Assembly (NCBI GenBank): GCA_038049695.1
Contig: CP142460.1
Coordinates: 36,304,001-36,368,000, forward strand
Length of the DNA stretch: 64,000 nucleotides
Reading direction: 5' to 3'
DNA from: Cinnamomum chago
Lineage: Eukaryota; Streptophyta; Magnoliopsida; Laurales; Lauraceae
Shown: in pieces, positions 32,823-43,560 of the stretch
Layout: the number at the start of each line of letters is the position of its first letter
How positions within the stretch are numbered: position 1 is the first letter of the stretch
Made by a program: the position numbers and the translations under genes
The notes under the pieces: model-generated
What the model was told of the DNA's origin: nothing
Seen by the model: only the letters and a program-made list of their open reading frames with translations
The model's database searches: none

Positions 32823-33638
32823 TCATGTCATACCACAATGGAAACACTTTCCTTTTGTCCCCGACCCCTTAGCTTTGTCAACACCACCATTAGGACCATT
32901 CTCCACCTTAGGACCCTTCGGAACTGATTTCTTCTTGCCTTTCCGCCCTTTGCCTTTCGATTTGGACTTGGCAAATGACTTTTCTGTCATCGGGGCAGTT
33001 GGCTTCTTCTTCATAATCCCTTCAGTCACCACCAGCTGGCTAGAAAGCTCAGCTAGAGTCAAATTCATCTTATTCATATTATAATTGACCTTGAAATTGT
33101 TGAATGACTCTGGTAGTGACTCAAGGATTATGTCAATCTGCGATTCTGCATCAATCGCAGCCCCCAGTACATCTAACTCATTCAATGAGTCCATCATTTT
33201 CAACATGTGGTCTTCTACTAGTGTGCCTTCAACCATCTTGGTGCTTATAAGCACCCTCATAGCAGCCTGTCTAGCAGGCCTGCCCTGTTCCGCAAACATC
33301 TCCTTTAAGTTTGATATAATATCATATGCAGTCTTAAAGGATTGATGTTGGTGTTGCAAAACACTAGACATGGATGCCTGTATATAACATCTGGCCATCT
33401 CATCGTCTTTGGCCCACTTGGTGTAAAGTTCCTTCTCTTCCTGTGATGCTTCCGGCACTGACTCATCAAGTGGGGGTTTGGTAAGGACATATTTATATCC
33501 TGAAGCTGTCAGGACTATATCTAGGTTCCGTTTCCAGTCTACATAATTGATTCCCACCAACTTATTCTGGTTGAGGATGGTCACAAGTGGATTGAAAGTA
33601 TTTGAATCTATGCTTGAAATACTGTAGCACATAACCAT
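32823..33638 (-). pseudogene. copia-2 gag
   Basis: This 271-codon frame carries the UBN2-type gag core (NYVDWKRNLDIVLT; KMMDSLNELDVLG; ESFNNFKVNYNMNK), a lysine-rich basic region, and the first half of the zinc knuckle (CFHCG). A TGA within the knuckle ends the frame just before HWK, so gag is separated from protease. It is homologous to copia-1 gag (360-1180) throughout. The start is uncertain; the conserved part begins near FNPLVTIL. Confidence 0.92.
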
Positions 33639-35360
33639 ACATTCAATTAATGAATTTAGATGACATTAGAGTTTAGTATTCTACCAAATTTATATGGAAT
33701 CCTTATAACCACTAAATTCAGAATACATCGGAATCCCAATCCCCGGGGTATGTCTCCTTGGGGAGTGCGAATACCACTTAGATTGGTACGGATCAAAGTT
33801 GGTCAAAATTAGGATTAAGACTAACTTTCCATGATCCCCTTCATTCATTATTATCTAGGTATCTCATACCAAATAATGAATGACTCCCGATTAACTTCGG
33901 TTTCTAAAATAAATGAGGCAAATCCTTGGGGATACTACATCATTATTTTAGTTAAGTGTGACCCACCAACTAGCATTGCATGACAACCGTTGCGAGCAGC
34001 TCCTCCTTGGGGAGTGGCCCCCCGCCCCGTCTCACCAACACTATCCATAGGAGACCCATATCTAGTAACCAAACAAGTAAAAGCCCTACGTGGGGAACGA
34101 CCATTCTCAAGATGGCACGATGCTAATACTTTCCTTACAATGGACCTATGGTGGAAAACCATGGGGATTTCTAAATACAAATGCCCCGCTCCCACTTAAT
34201 ATTTTAGAATTGAGGATTTCCTTGTAAGGTATTAGGGCCCACATGTATATATGAACATCAAATCATCTCATGATATGATCAAAGATTGGTTCCAAGTCAA
34301 GTTATTTTTAGGAAAGTCCAGTTTCTTAAATTAGTGTTACCAATGTGTCCATCTCATGGGTCATCAACACTAATTAGAACTCTTTCCAAAAATTAATTTG
34401 ATTTGACCAATTTTAGTAACTTGTTATGTTTGGATCAGATTTGGAAATATTCTAAATTAAGCATGCATCCATAAATAGAAAGTGCTAAAATTAGAAACTA
34501 GTCCTCTCCTCCACGTGGCCCTAGCGGAATAGACTTCTTGGACTTCTAGACTTTCCAAAATGTTGGAATTCCTCAAACTCTTTGGGAAACTCCAAAACTC
34601 TTTTGGTAATCTTCGAACTCTTTGATTAGGAGTCCAACATCGTTTTCCTTCTTCGTCACGGACATCGCCAGAATTTACAAATTTAGAAAATTACATAAAT
34701 TCCTATGCCTCAATTATGAGACTTGCATGGTAATCTAAACATGGAAATAAAAGGGCTATAGGAAAATTCATCATGCCTTGCCCTTTCACGGGAAACTAAG
34801 GAAACAATGACGCCCTTTACATTTAGCCTTAAATAAACCAATAACCATAAATAGAAAACAGAAGACTTGTGGGCCATATGGAGAGGACATGATTATCTGC
34901 AAGTTAGTATCTCATACAACCATACAAATCACAAAAATAGGCTGCCAAATAATGCTGGAAAAATAGGATGTAAGAGGAGACCCGAAACTGAAAAAACAGT
35001 ATCTGCAACATACTGTGCAGTTTGCTCAGTCGACCAGGCAAGGGGCTCGGTCCACCGACCTGAAAGTCACCCGGTCGACCGAGCACGGGCCAGGTCGACC
35101 GGACTGACGAAAACCTGCAACGTGGGTTTTTCTGTTTCGTGTCCATTCTTCACCTAATCACTTCCAAAGTGTTCCAATGGCTTCCTACCATCCTTCCATC
35201 ATCATTAAACCCTTTTGTGACTATCCAAACATGAATATACTATCAAACCAAGTAAATTCATCAAAACTGATCCTTACATAGCCCATGCTTCATCTTCTTC
35301 GCATCTCATGCAAAGACTAGAGCAAGCTTACTGATCTAACATGATTAGAGATGAGGTATG
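33639..35360 (-). other. copia-2 5' untranslated leader
   Basis: This 1.7-kb non-coding leader between PBS and gag is homologous to the copia-B leader (10571-12331). It holds the palindrome array at 35025-35108. Frames inside it (33935-34199, 34867-35157) are not shared in frame with the related copy. A leader this long would normally hold packaging and translation signals. Confidence 0.8.
35025..35108. repeat. GTCGAC-type palindrome array in copia-2 leader
   Basis: Four units occur: cagtcgaccagg, ctcggtccaccgac, cccggtcgaccgag and aggtcgaccgga, 15-30 bp apart. CCGGTCGACCG is almost perfectly self-complementary. The array lies about 250-340 nt downstream of the PBS in the element RNA. Confidence 0.8.
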
Positions 35361-35361
35361 G

Positions 35362-35373
35362 CTCTTATACCAA
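35362..35373 (-). other. Primer-binding site of copia-2
   Basis: The minus strand reads TTGGTATAAGAG a few bases after the LTR end. It matches the plant tRNA-iMet-type primer site TGGTATCAGAGC with a substitution. Confidence 0.85.
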
Positions 35374-35377
35374 TTCT

Positions 35378-37140
35378 TGGAATATATGTGGGCCTTCCAG
35401 ACAGGTTTCAAAAAACTTTTGACCCACTTGATGCAGGGATCATCTATCTAGAAAGCAACAAACCCAATCCAGGATGCAATCCCTCAAACTCATAAATCAT
35501 GTACAGCAATATATATTATCTAGAAGATAGAAAACAACACCTAAACATGCAACCATGAAATCCGCAACATACAAGGATGTAGATTTATTCCTTTGGAGCT
35601 TTGTAGTGCTCTAATGGAGAATTTGAGTTCTTTCCTTTGATGATGAACACCTTCACTATCCAATTCAGAATCTCCAACACCTTTTGATCTTCCATGCTAT
35701 TACCCGTATTAGATCTCTTTTCTCAAGAAGATGGTGGAATCTTCAAGAGAAAACCTAACTAGTAACTCCAAGGAACTAGAGGAGAAAGAGAATAGAACTT
35801 TGAGAGGAAGAGAACATGTGCAACACTTGCACAAAGGGGCTGGAATGACTCTCACTATTATGGACGTCCAAGAGGGGTTTGTTCCTCTTTATATAGCCCT
35901 CCATTCCACCTCTTTTCCTATTTGAAATAGAAGTTTAACTCCTATTACAAAATAGTAAACTTCTCCCTTGCTAGTTGCCATAGAAGTCTCACTTCCACAA
36001 CAATTAGTAGCTTTCTCCTTTCTAATTAAAATAGAAGTCCTACTTCCATTAATAATTAGTAGCTTACTATTACCACCATTAGAAGTCTCAATTCAAATAG
36101 AAATAGTAACCTTCCTTTTAGAGTTCAAGTAGAAATAGTATCTTTCTAATAACTTGGGCTAGCGTGGGGACCACTAAGGATTCATTAGAAAGCTGGCTCC
36201 AACTGGGACACGCGACCCCACATCTCATGTGCAATCTGGGCCCACAGTTAATTGCAAATAACTCCACTATATAAATGCAATTGCACTCCAGTCTTAGGAA
36301 TATATTACAATGAAGACCCTAAACTTCCACATTACCACAAGTAGGCCCCTCCATCTAAATCCATGGATCAATTGGACATGTCCACCAAATTAGATTCATA
36401 TCTTATTATCCTTGAGCCCCAATTAATTATAATGATCATTTGGTACCGATCCAATTAACTCTTAATTGGAATTGGTGCGCACTTGCCAATGATAAATCCA
36501 TTAATTGGCACAAGGGGATATTAATGATAGATTCCATCTTGACCATTGAATGTTCCCACAACTCTACTACCACGTACCTAAATCACTGAGGTGTTGACCT
36601 ACAATTGGCCTCACTCATTGGTGACTCAAAGCAAATGAATAGATAGAAACTTGAGTTCATCAATGTCTCAGGATTATGAGCTTATTGCTAGGGAATTATG
36701 AGAGCAGACCTTAAAATAAAGACAGTGTATATAAGGTGCTTCTCATGGTCCTTCAATACATCCAATGTACCAGCACCATGATCTAGAATCTTACATTCCG
36801 ACGATCGAGACAAATCACACTATCTCATAGTGATCAAAGTACTGCAACCTTGTCAGATGAGATGTCCAATCTCATCACTGGTTGTGAAGATATTTAAGTA
36901 TAAGATTTGCAATACATATCTTCTGTATGTGGATCTCATCCATACACATGTATTACGTCTAGTATACTTGTGGACTCCGGTTCATCTCATGAACCATTAT
37001 GTCATTTGTACTGGTTATGTGCAAGTATATAATTAAACACCATTGATCTCATGAAAGGAAAGCATGATTGTATTGATAAATAAAAAAATGAATCAATTTA
37101 TTACATCATATACTTGGTATTGAGACCATCAAAACTAACA
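35378..37140 (-). repeat. copia-2 5' LTR
   Basis: On the plus strand it starts TGGAATATATG and ends AAAACTAACA. It is 1763 bp and near-identical to 27933-29693. TATA box CTATATAAAGA is at 35886-35896 and TGGACGTCCA at 35861-35870 (minus-strand promoter). Confidence 0.95.
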
Positions 37141-37872
37141 CTAGGCACTAAAATGGGCTTCCTTTCAAAAATTCCTCTTACCAAGAGCATACAAAATGGT
37201 TCCATGCCTCTTTTGAGCCGATTGAACCATTCAAAAAAAGTCTCATGAGTTTCCAAAAAACCAAACCATCCAACCTGATGAACCAAATTAAGCCAAAATC
37301 TTGAAATTGACAACCCAAAAAAAAAAAACCACACTCTGGTCGCCTAAACTTGCCACATAAAGCTTGTTAGGTCACTAGGCCAAAGCAAAAAAAAAAAAAA
37401 AAAAAAACCTGACCCCCCAACTTGCCACAAATAGCTTGTTGGGTCACAAGGTCAAAACCAAATCCGAGCCCCACAATTTGCCACATACAGCTTGTTGGGT
37501 CACAAGGTCAAAATCCAAAAAAAAAAATATTTCAATCAAACCCCAACCCCCTAACCTGCTACATACAGCTCGTTAGGTCACAAGGTCAAAAAGCCAAAAA
37601 TCCTTCTTGATCGCCTGATGTGCCACATAAAGCCCTTAGGTTCACAAGGTCAAAAGGAAAACCCAAAATCCAACTCTCTCATGTCATTTTCAAAACTTTG
37701 CCTTAAGATGGTATGTGATCCTTCTCACTACCATAAAATCCCCTTGGAGACTCAAAAGGCTATTAAAAAAATGCTCAAAGACTCTTGGTCAAGTCAGAAG
37801 CTCTCCTTTAGGATTCTCTTCGAGGCACATCGACTCCAAAAGCTACCCGTCGCTGTACCTCGAGGGGGCATT
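37141..37872 (+). mobile_element. 3' end of internal region, Tat-like Ty3/gypsy element
   Basis: This non-coding sequence ends in a purine tract (GAGGGGGCATT, 37862-37872) just before TGTTGACACC. That is the usual end of a Tat/Ogre-type element. It contains a minisatellite and A-rich runs. Upstream coding parts are lost where it meets the copia-2 LTR. Confidence 0.6.
37340..37660. repeat. Minisatellite, ~60-75-bp units
   Basis: Five units each contain TTGCCACATA-AGCTTGTTGGGTCACAAGGTCAAA with variants, separated by A-rich or C-rich linkers of variable length (a run of about 20 A at 37389). Tandem repeats in the 3' untranslated part are known in Tat/Ogre elements. Confidence 0.85.
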
Positions 37873-38024
37873 TGTTGACACCAAAAAAGTCACTTCGCCT
37901 TTTCAAACATCAAGAAGCCGCATGAAGCCACATCCTACTACAAAAGGGTGTTGCTGCTTCAAGCATCAGATCTTGTCAGAATGAAACAAAAACCGCAAGA
38001 TCCTTCAAGACAGCCAAAAGAGGG

Positions 38025-38690
38025 GTTTACATGAAGTTTCGGGCCATTCTGACATCATTTGGCCCAACTTCACTCCTCCGGCAGCCAAACAGGCACCCCT
38101 GGCAGTGGCGGCGTCGATGACATCAAAACTTCGATCAGAGCCTACGGATGGTTTCAAAATACCTCCAAAAGGCTCCACGTCAAATTTCTTGTCATTCCGG
38201 CAACGTTTGACCCGACTTCGACACTTCGAACGAAAGTTAAGCCTCTCGGCGGCGAGAACCCCCAGGACCATTACTCATCAAACGGAGCACATGGGTGGCT
38301 TCAACATGCTCCAAAAGGGCTGCACGTCAAATCTTTCCGACAACATTTGATCCGACTTTGACGCTCCGAAAGAAAATCAAGGCTACCGGCGGCGGAGCAC
38401 CCTGGGACCATGACATCCAAATCAGAGCTAATAGATCATCTCAAAATGACTCCAATAGTCTCCCTACCAAATTTCAGGTCTATCGGACATCGGTTGACCG
38501 CACATCAAAGTGCGACATCTTCCTCGCAGCAAAATCAAGCCTAGCAGCGACGGGACCCCAAACGGCTTCAAAACTCAAACCAAAGCCCATGGTTGGTTCT
38601 ATTTACTACTCAGGAGGCTTCACCTCAAATTTTAGGTCATTCTGACATCGTTTGACCTAGTTTCGACTCTTGACAAAAATCGGCAACTCT
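38025..38690. repeat. ~140-bp degenerate tandem repeats in Tat-like U3
   Basis: Four to five units each run through a CACGTCAAATTT-like word, a TCATTCCGGCAACGTTTGACC-like word, CTTCGAC, then AAG-CT--CGGCGGCG and GGGACCAT. Units are diverged but in register. The spacing fits an upstream enhancer-type array. Confidence 0.75.
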
Positions 38691-39590
38691 ACGCGGCAAA
38701 GTCTTCGGCTTTTCCAAAAAATAGGAAACCTTGTGCTCTGATTTGCACGACTTCTCTTTCGGTTTTCTTCAGGAGAACCAAGCCAAAAAATGAGGAAAAA
38801 TGTCAAGAAAAATACAAGAGAAAAAAAAGAGACAAAAAACTCGAAAAACGGCCGACGAAACGACGACCAAAGGGGAAAATCCCCCCACGTGGTCGCCGGC
38901 AACCCTAGAAATCCGGGTAGCCGGATTTCCGCTGGAAAACCCTTTTTCCGATTCTTTTCGTGTTTCGAGAGTTCCAGCCCCTGTGATTTCCTGTAAATCT
39001 GATTTTTGATGCTCGGAAACGACTGATCTTCGTCAATATCACAGATCCGCCGTCAAAAGCATGTAATAATCATTGATCGCTCCGAGATCGCCAACTGGCT
39101 GACCAAGAAAGAACACTTTCTATCCGACCGATCGAGAAATCGACAAGATAGATGATACCAGCCCGCTGTTACCAATTTATGTCTGAAGTTGCATGATCAT
39201 CCGACATCGATCGACATGAAGATCCATCGTCGATCATCGCAAGAAGAATTCCAAAAGACGTGGCACGGCCCGCGACTCTTCAAATCCCCGGCTGCCACTT
39301 AATGTTGTTAATTAACCCAACTAAATGCGGTCATTAATTCATTGTTTTGGACGGCCCAATCAGAAGCAAGGAAATGGGAGTTACAAGTCAAAGTCATCAT
39401 GGCATTAAAGCCATGGAACTCCTTTCATCATGGAGATTAAAGACGATTAAATGCCCATCATTCTCCATCGGCCAATCAGATTCAAGGAAAAATGAGTTAG
39501 AAAATCAAGAAATAAAAACTTGTAACTCCTCCCATCATGGAGCTTTAAAGCCATCAAAGCTCATAAACACTCCTAAATGGCTACCAAAGG

Positions 39591-39654
39591 CCTATAAATA
39601 GGAGATCATTCCAAGAAGAACGGATCAGGAGATCATTCCAAGAAGAACGGATCA
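39591..39654 (+). promoter_or_regulatory. TATA box and 27-bp tandem duplication at predicted start region
   Basis: CCTATAAATA (39591-39600) is followed immediately by two copies of aggagatcattccaagaa..ggatc. The expected transcription start about 30 bp after TATA falls within the duplicated unit. Confidence 0.7.
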
Positions 39655-40114
39655 AGAAATCCATCCAGAAAAATAGGAGAAAATTAGCCAGGAAGATCAT
39701 CCAGAAGCTCTGCTACTCTGAAGAAACTCTACTGCAACAAACACCAAAAGTTGATTGAAGTCCCTTGGGCGGAACTTTCCCCCAAGGCAAAGCCTTCTCT
39801 TCTCCTATTCAACATGGCCAAGACAAGGCTTTTCAGCCCGTCTCTTAGTTTTTTTTATTGGGTATAGGACCTTCCCTTGGTCCTTATCCTCTAAAAAACT
39901 GAACTCCAAGCCAAGCCAAAGAATCAAAGCATCAAGAGTTCTCATCTAAAGGACGATGGCGAAGTCCATACATGACTTGCGACCGTCGATCTGAACTGGT
40001 CCCCGCAATCTCCTGAGAAGTCAGATTCCCTTTCTTACTTTTCTGTTGTATTTTGTATTTTCTTTAGGAGACAAAAAAATCACAACTCTTGTCTTTCATT
40101 TTGATAAGATTTGT

Positions 40115-40215
40115 AAATCGCCTTTCACGGCACAAAATCTCCTCCTATGGGAAAAAAATAAAAAATCGCCTTTCACGGAAAAATCGCCTTTTACAGCAAA
40201 ATCGCTCTCACGGCA
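40115..40215. repeat. Short repeats AATCGCCTTTCACGG
   Basis: Four degenerate copies of aaATCGCCTTTCACGGca occur within 100 bp near the end of the Tat-like LTR. Confidence 0.75.
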
Positions 40216-40445
40216 TTCAAAAAAACCTTGTCTCTTTTCTTAAAATATATGTGCAATGGAAAGTTAGAAAACGGATTGATTTCCTTTCTACTTGCGAAGG
40301 TGGATCTCTGGATCACCATATCTAAATTCCAAGCAGAATAGAAAATCTGGCATACCCGTACAAAAATGTAGATGCACGCCTTTCTCCCCCCTTTCTTCCC
40401 TCCATTATGCCTTTCTCGGTGACCCCGGGGGCGGATGGGAGAGGA

Positions 40446-41781
40446 GATGAAGGAAAGTCGGGTCCATCAACCATGTTTTCGCCTTTGTAAGTTTTAGAGT
40501 GTTGTGGGGCCCACTTGGCGCCCAACCCAAAACCATTTCTCCCTCTCTCTCGTTCGTCTTCATTTCTACAACCTTTGTTCAAACTCAGAGCTTTAGGAAG
40601 AGAACTATTATGTCCAATCTTCCTCCCCTTGCATGCCCTAGATCGAAGGCTTCAAATGAAGATCTGATCACACCATTGCATTCCTCTCCCTTCAAGCTTC
40701 AGCTGGACATCCTTGTACAAAAATCCTGCAGTTTTTCCTCCTCTTCCCAGATATTTCCCCTTGTTTGGAATACCTCTAGGTAAGTGCTCCAACCCATCTC
40801 TTCAGTGGAGTCTATTGAGCTCCTAAAGAACTTGTTTTTAATACATGCAAACCCATTGTGGAAGTGGGTTCCTTGTTTTCAATTTTGGTGGGATTTTGAA
40901 TGAATTTTCATGGGGTTTTTATAGTGTTTGGCTTGGCTCTTGAGTAGGAGTGCTTAAGGAAGAATTGTTTAGCATTTTGGGCAAGGTAAGTGATCTTTAT
41001 AGGAATGCGGATGCATGTTTAATACGGATTTCATCCTTTCCTTTTAAATGTTCTTCTAGTCATGTTATTAAACGTTTAATCAAGATGTTTTAGACTCATT
41101 CATTTTGGATTTCATTTATCTTCATGCATTGTGTTAATCATTCTCTAAGTTTCTGAAATTCTGTTTTGAATTGTTAGCATGTGTCTTGCTTAGAAATCTT
41201 GATTTGATTTTTGATGAAGAATGGAAATTTAATAGTATGGATTGTGATGTGAATGGGTTGGAAATGTGTAATTAACCCCTTGGAGAGCATGGAGGCTCCG
41301 CAGATTACAAGTGGTCTAAGAATGAGAAAAAGGGGAGAAAAAGATCAAGAAAATCAGAAGGAAGAAGTGAATTTCTACACTCAGCTTGAGTGACCGCTTG
41401 AGTGACCAGGAGTGTCCGCTTGAGTGACCAGGAGTGTCCGCTCGAGTGAATAGGTCACTGCATGGCGCAGACATAGGCAGGAGCTTGTTTACTCGAGCAA
41501 CCTTGAGTGTCCGCTCGAGCGAACAAGCCACTGCCTGGAGTGTGATAGGCTAGAGACCTGTTCGCTAGAGCAACTCTTGGGATCCGCTCGAGCAAACAAG
41601 TTTCCGTGTCAGGTCCGCTCGAGCGGAGGGTTGACCGCTTGAGTGAACCTGGGCATATTTCAATGTAGAGTTTTGTTTCTTTCGTGGGTTCTCGGGGATT
41701 GAAACCTAGACTATGCTGAGGGTTTTTAATCTGAATTGTGCAATTGGAAATCTGAAATGTATTCTAACTGCGGGGACACCA
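40446..41781 (+). mobile_element. Tekay-like 5' LTR, left part (U3 start missing)
   Basis: It is homologous to the 3' LTR copy at 57910-58388 (GTTGTGGGGCCCACTTGGC, CTTTAGGAAGAGAACTATT, CCTTCAAGCTTCAGCTGGACA). The first ~270 bp of U3 present in the 3' copy are absent here. It ends at the CACTA duplication CCA (41779-41781) and continues at 54542. It contains the CTCGAG palindrome array. Confidence 0.85.
41382..41650. repeat. CGCTCGAGCG palindrome array in Tekay-like LTR
   Basis: About nine copies of a gCTtGAGTgacc / CCGCTCGAGcgaa word occur, 15-40 bp apart. The best copy, TCCGCTCGAGCGGA at 41614-41627, is a perfect 14-bp palindrome. A purine-rich tract ending AAATCAG precedes it. The solo LTR at 1514-5589 has a GATCGATC array at the equivalent place. 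Confidence 0.88.
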
Positions 41782-42480
41782 CACTACAAGAAACTTGACA
41801 TTTAGCTGCGAAAATTTTCGCGGCTAAAGGTCTTAAAGTTGCGGCTAAAAGTTTTAGCGACAATATTTTGATTGCCGCTGAGTCGTTGCTATAAGTGTTG
41901 TCACTAATTGTTTTAGCCGCGATTTTAAAACATCGCGGCTAAAAGTTGGACTTTTACCCACAACTCCAAAGTTGTAGCTAAAAGTCTAATAATTAGCCGC
42001 AAGATTTATCGCCGCTTATTTAAAAAATTATTGACGCTAAAAGTATAAAATCACCGCTAAAAATTTATTACAAACATATGAAAGTAGGGTTTTAGGAGCG
42101 ATCTTAAGTCGCAGCTAAAAGTTTAATTTTAGCAGCAACTATAAGTCGCCACTAAAAGTAGTGTGTATAGTAATTTTAGTGACAACTTGTTATCGCGGCT
42201 AAAAGTTTAATTTTAGCAGCAACTATAAGTCGCCACTAAAAGTAGTATGTATAGTAATTTTAGTGACAACTTGTTATCGCGGCTAAATGTTTAAATTTTA
42301 GCCGCGATAACCATCGCCACTACAAGTACTAGGTATAGCACCTTCAGTGGTAGTTTCAGCGGCGACTTGCAATCGCAGCTAAACGTTTTACTTTCAACTA
42401 CAACAACAAGTCATCACTAAAAGTATTAAGTATAATAGTTCTACCAACGACTTGTTCCTGCAACTAAAAGGTTAAAATTA
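41782..42480. repeat. CACTA-2 left TIR and subterminal repeats
   Basis: Words such as GCGGCTAAAAGTTT and TCGCCACTAAAAGTA repeat in both orientations. Two copies of an ~85-bp block (from about 42111 and 42195) are nearly identical in tandem. Confidence 0.88.
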
Positions 42481-42689
42481 ATTAAAATGAAGAATAAATT
42501 AATTTATTGATCCCTTTTCATATTTTCATGAACCTACTTATATAATATAAGAAAATGAAAACTTCATCACCATCAAGTATTAGAAAATAACCTCAAATTT
42601 AAAAACATTAAGTTCTAAGGTACTTGAGTAGCAAGAGTAAAATTTACATCAGCATAGAAAAAATATAAATAAAATAAAAAAATAATTAT

Positions 42690-43560
42690 CATTCGACTTT
42701 TGAGTAGTTATGCATCACATTATAATTTGGCCTGACTCCTTGAATTGCTGGAGGAGGATGTTTAGCTGGGACTGTAATGCAGCTTGTACCTAAGCATGGA
42801 CATGTGTCTATTGCAATTCTGCCTGGGACTGGAGCGCTGCCTGCACCTGAGCTTGCACTTGTGTCTGCTGCGAGGCTAGTTGAGACTCTAAGGACTCCAT
42901 TCGCGAAGCCATCTCACTATTCTCCTTTTCCAACAACTCCAAGTGCCTTGTATCCGCGTCAGCACGCCTCCTAAACTCCTCATTCTCTCTCTCTCTCTAG
43001 CTGCGCATGGATTCGCTGCCCAACTGTAGAGGTCTTAGGCTTTGGTCCAGCCCCACGACCACGTATATATCCTGATCGCTCTGGTCCGAGCACTACCTCA
43101 AATCTCTGGTCCTCAGTCATGGGAGGAGTGCCCTCCTCTAGTGGCTGAGACTCTAATCTCTTAAGTTCCTCCTACATTCAAAAACCAATTGTTATCATTT
43201 ATCAATTTAGTATTATATATAATATAAGAAGATTGATAAGAATTTAGAAAAAGGAACAATAACTTACATAGACTTTTTCCGAAGTTGAATCCACCCAAAC
43301 TTTTTTCTTCATGTTATACCGGGTAGTAAACCACAAGCTAGTCCGAGAAGGCTCGTCCCCCGTATCAAGGTTACACTGTCATTAAACAAGTTAACACAAA
43401 TAATAATAATAATAATAATTTTCCCATAAACATTATGAGAGAAGTTTACACTATCATGGTTGATTCCAGCAAAAGCCTTTGTCCCAGCAACATGGCCGAT
43501 CTTCTGCTTTTCCTGGTTCTCCTTATTTCTATTACTCATTTTCTGCATTCGTGTTCCGTA
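42690..43560 (-). pseudogene. En/Spm-type plant transposase (Transposase_24-like) C-terminal exons
   Basis: Minus-strand pieces in order are: MSNRNKENQEKQKIGHVAGT (43550-43440 region); PSRTSLWFTTRYNMKKKVWV then DSTSEKVY (43385-43270); EELKRLESQPLEEGTPPMTE then FEVVLGPERSGYIRG and GAGPKP (43172-43000); and a coiled coil with EFRRRADADTRHLELLEKEN and MASRMESLESQL ending in glutamine-rich repeats (42990-42700). This is the order of conserved blocks in the Ptta/En/Spm plant transposase family. An AG-repeat (42985 region) shifts the frame and two stops lie in the Gln-rich tail. The catalytic N-terminal protein is not recognised. Confidence 0.8.

Larger units (their letters stand above)
27933..37140 (-). 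mobile_element. copia-2: full-length Ty1/copia element, decayed coding region
   Basis: This is a 9.2-kb element with both LTRs (27933-29693 and 35378-37140, 1761 and 1763 bp, visibly very similar), PPT, PBS, a 1.7-kb leader, gag and pol. LTR termini on the minus strand are TGTTAG...ATTCCA. The flanks are GTTGT (27928-27932) and CTAGG (37141-37145), so there is no target duplication. One or both flanks therefore changed after insertion, or the unit arose by recombination with relatives. The coding region is broken by stops, frameshifts and a small deletion, so the element is not autonomous now. Confidence 0.93.
37873..40350 (+). mobile_element. LTR of Tat-like Ty3/gypsy element (right end approximate)
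   Basis: It begins TGTTGACACC directly after a purine tract. A strong TATA box CCTATAAATA at 39591-39600 follows about 1.7 kb of U3. The U3 contains ~140-bp degenerate tandem repeats (38025-38690). After the TATA box there is a 27-bp tandem duplication. The right end is placed near 40350, before Tekay-like LTR sequence starts, but no clear CA end or target duplication is visible. No coding region remains with it. Confidence 0.6.

Noticed and set aside
37385-37408. Poly(A) tail of a processed pseudogene or LINE/SINE
   Set aside because: The A-run lies inside the minisatellite as one of several A-rich linkers; there is no pol III box or upstream cDNA-like sequence.
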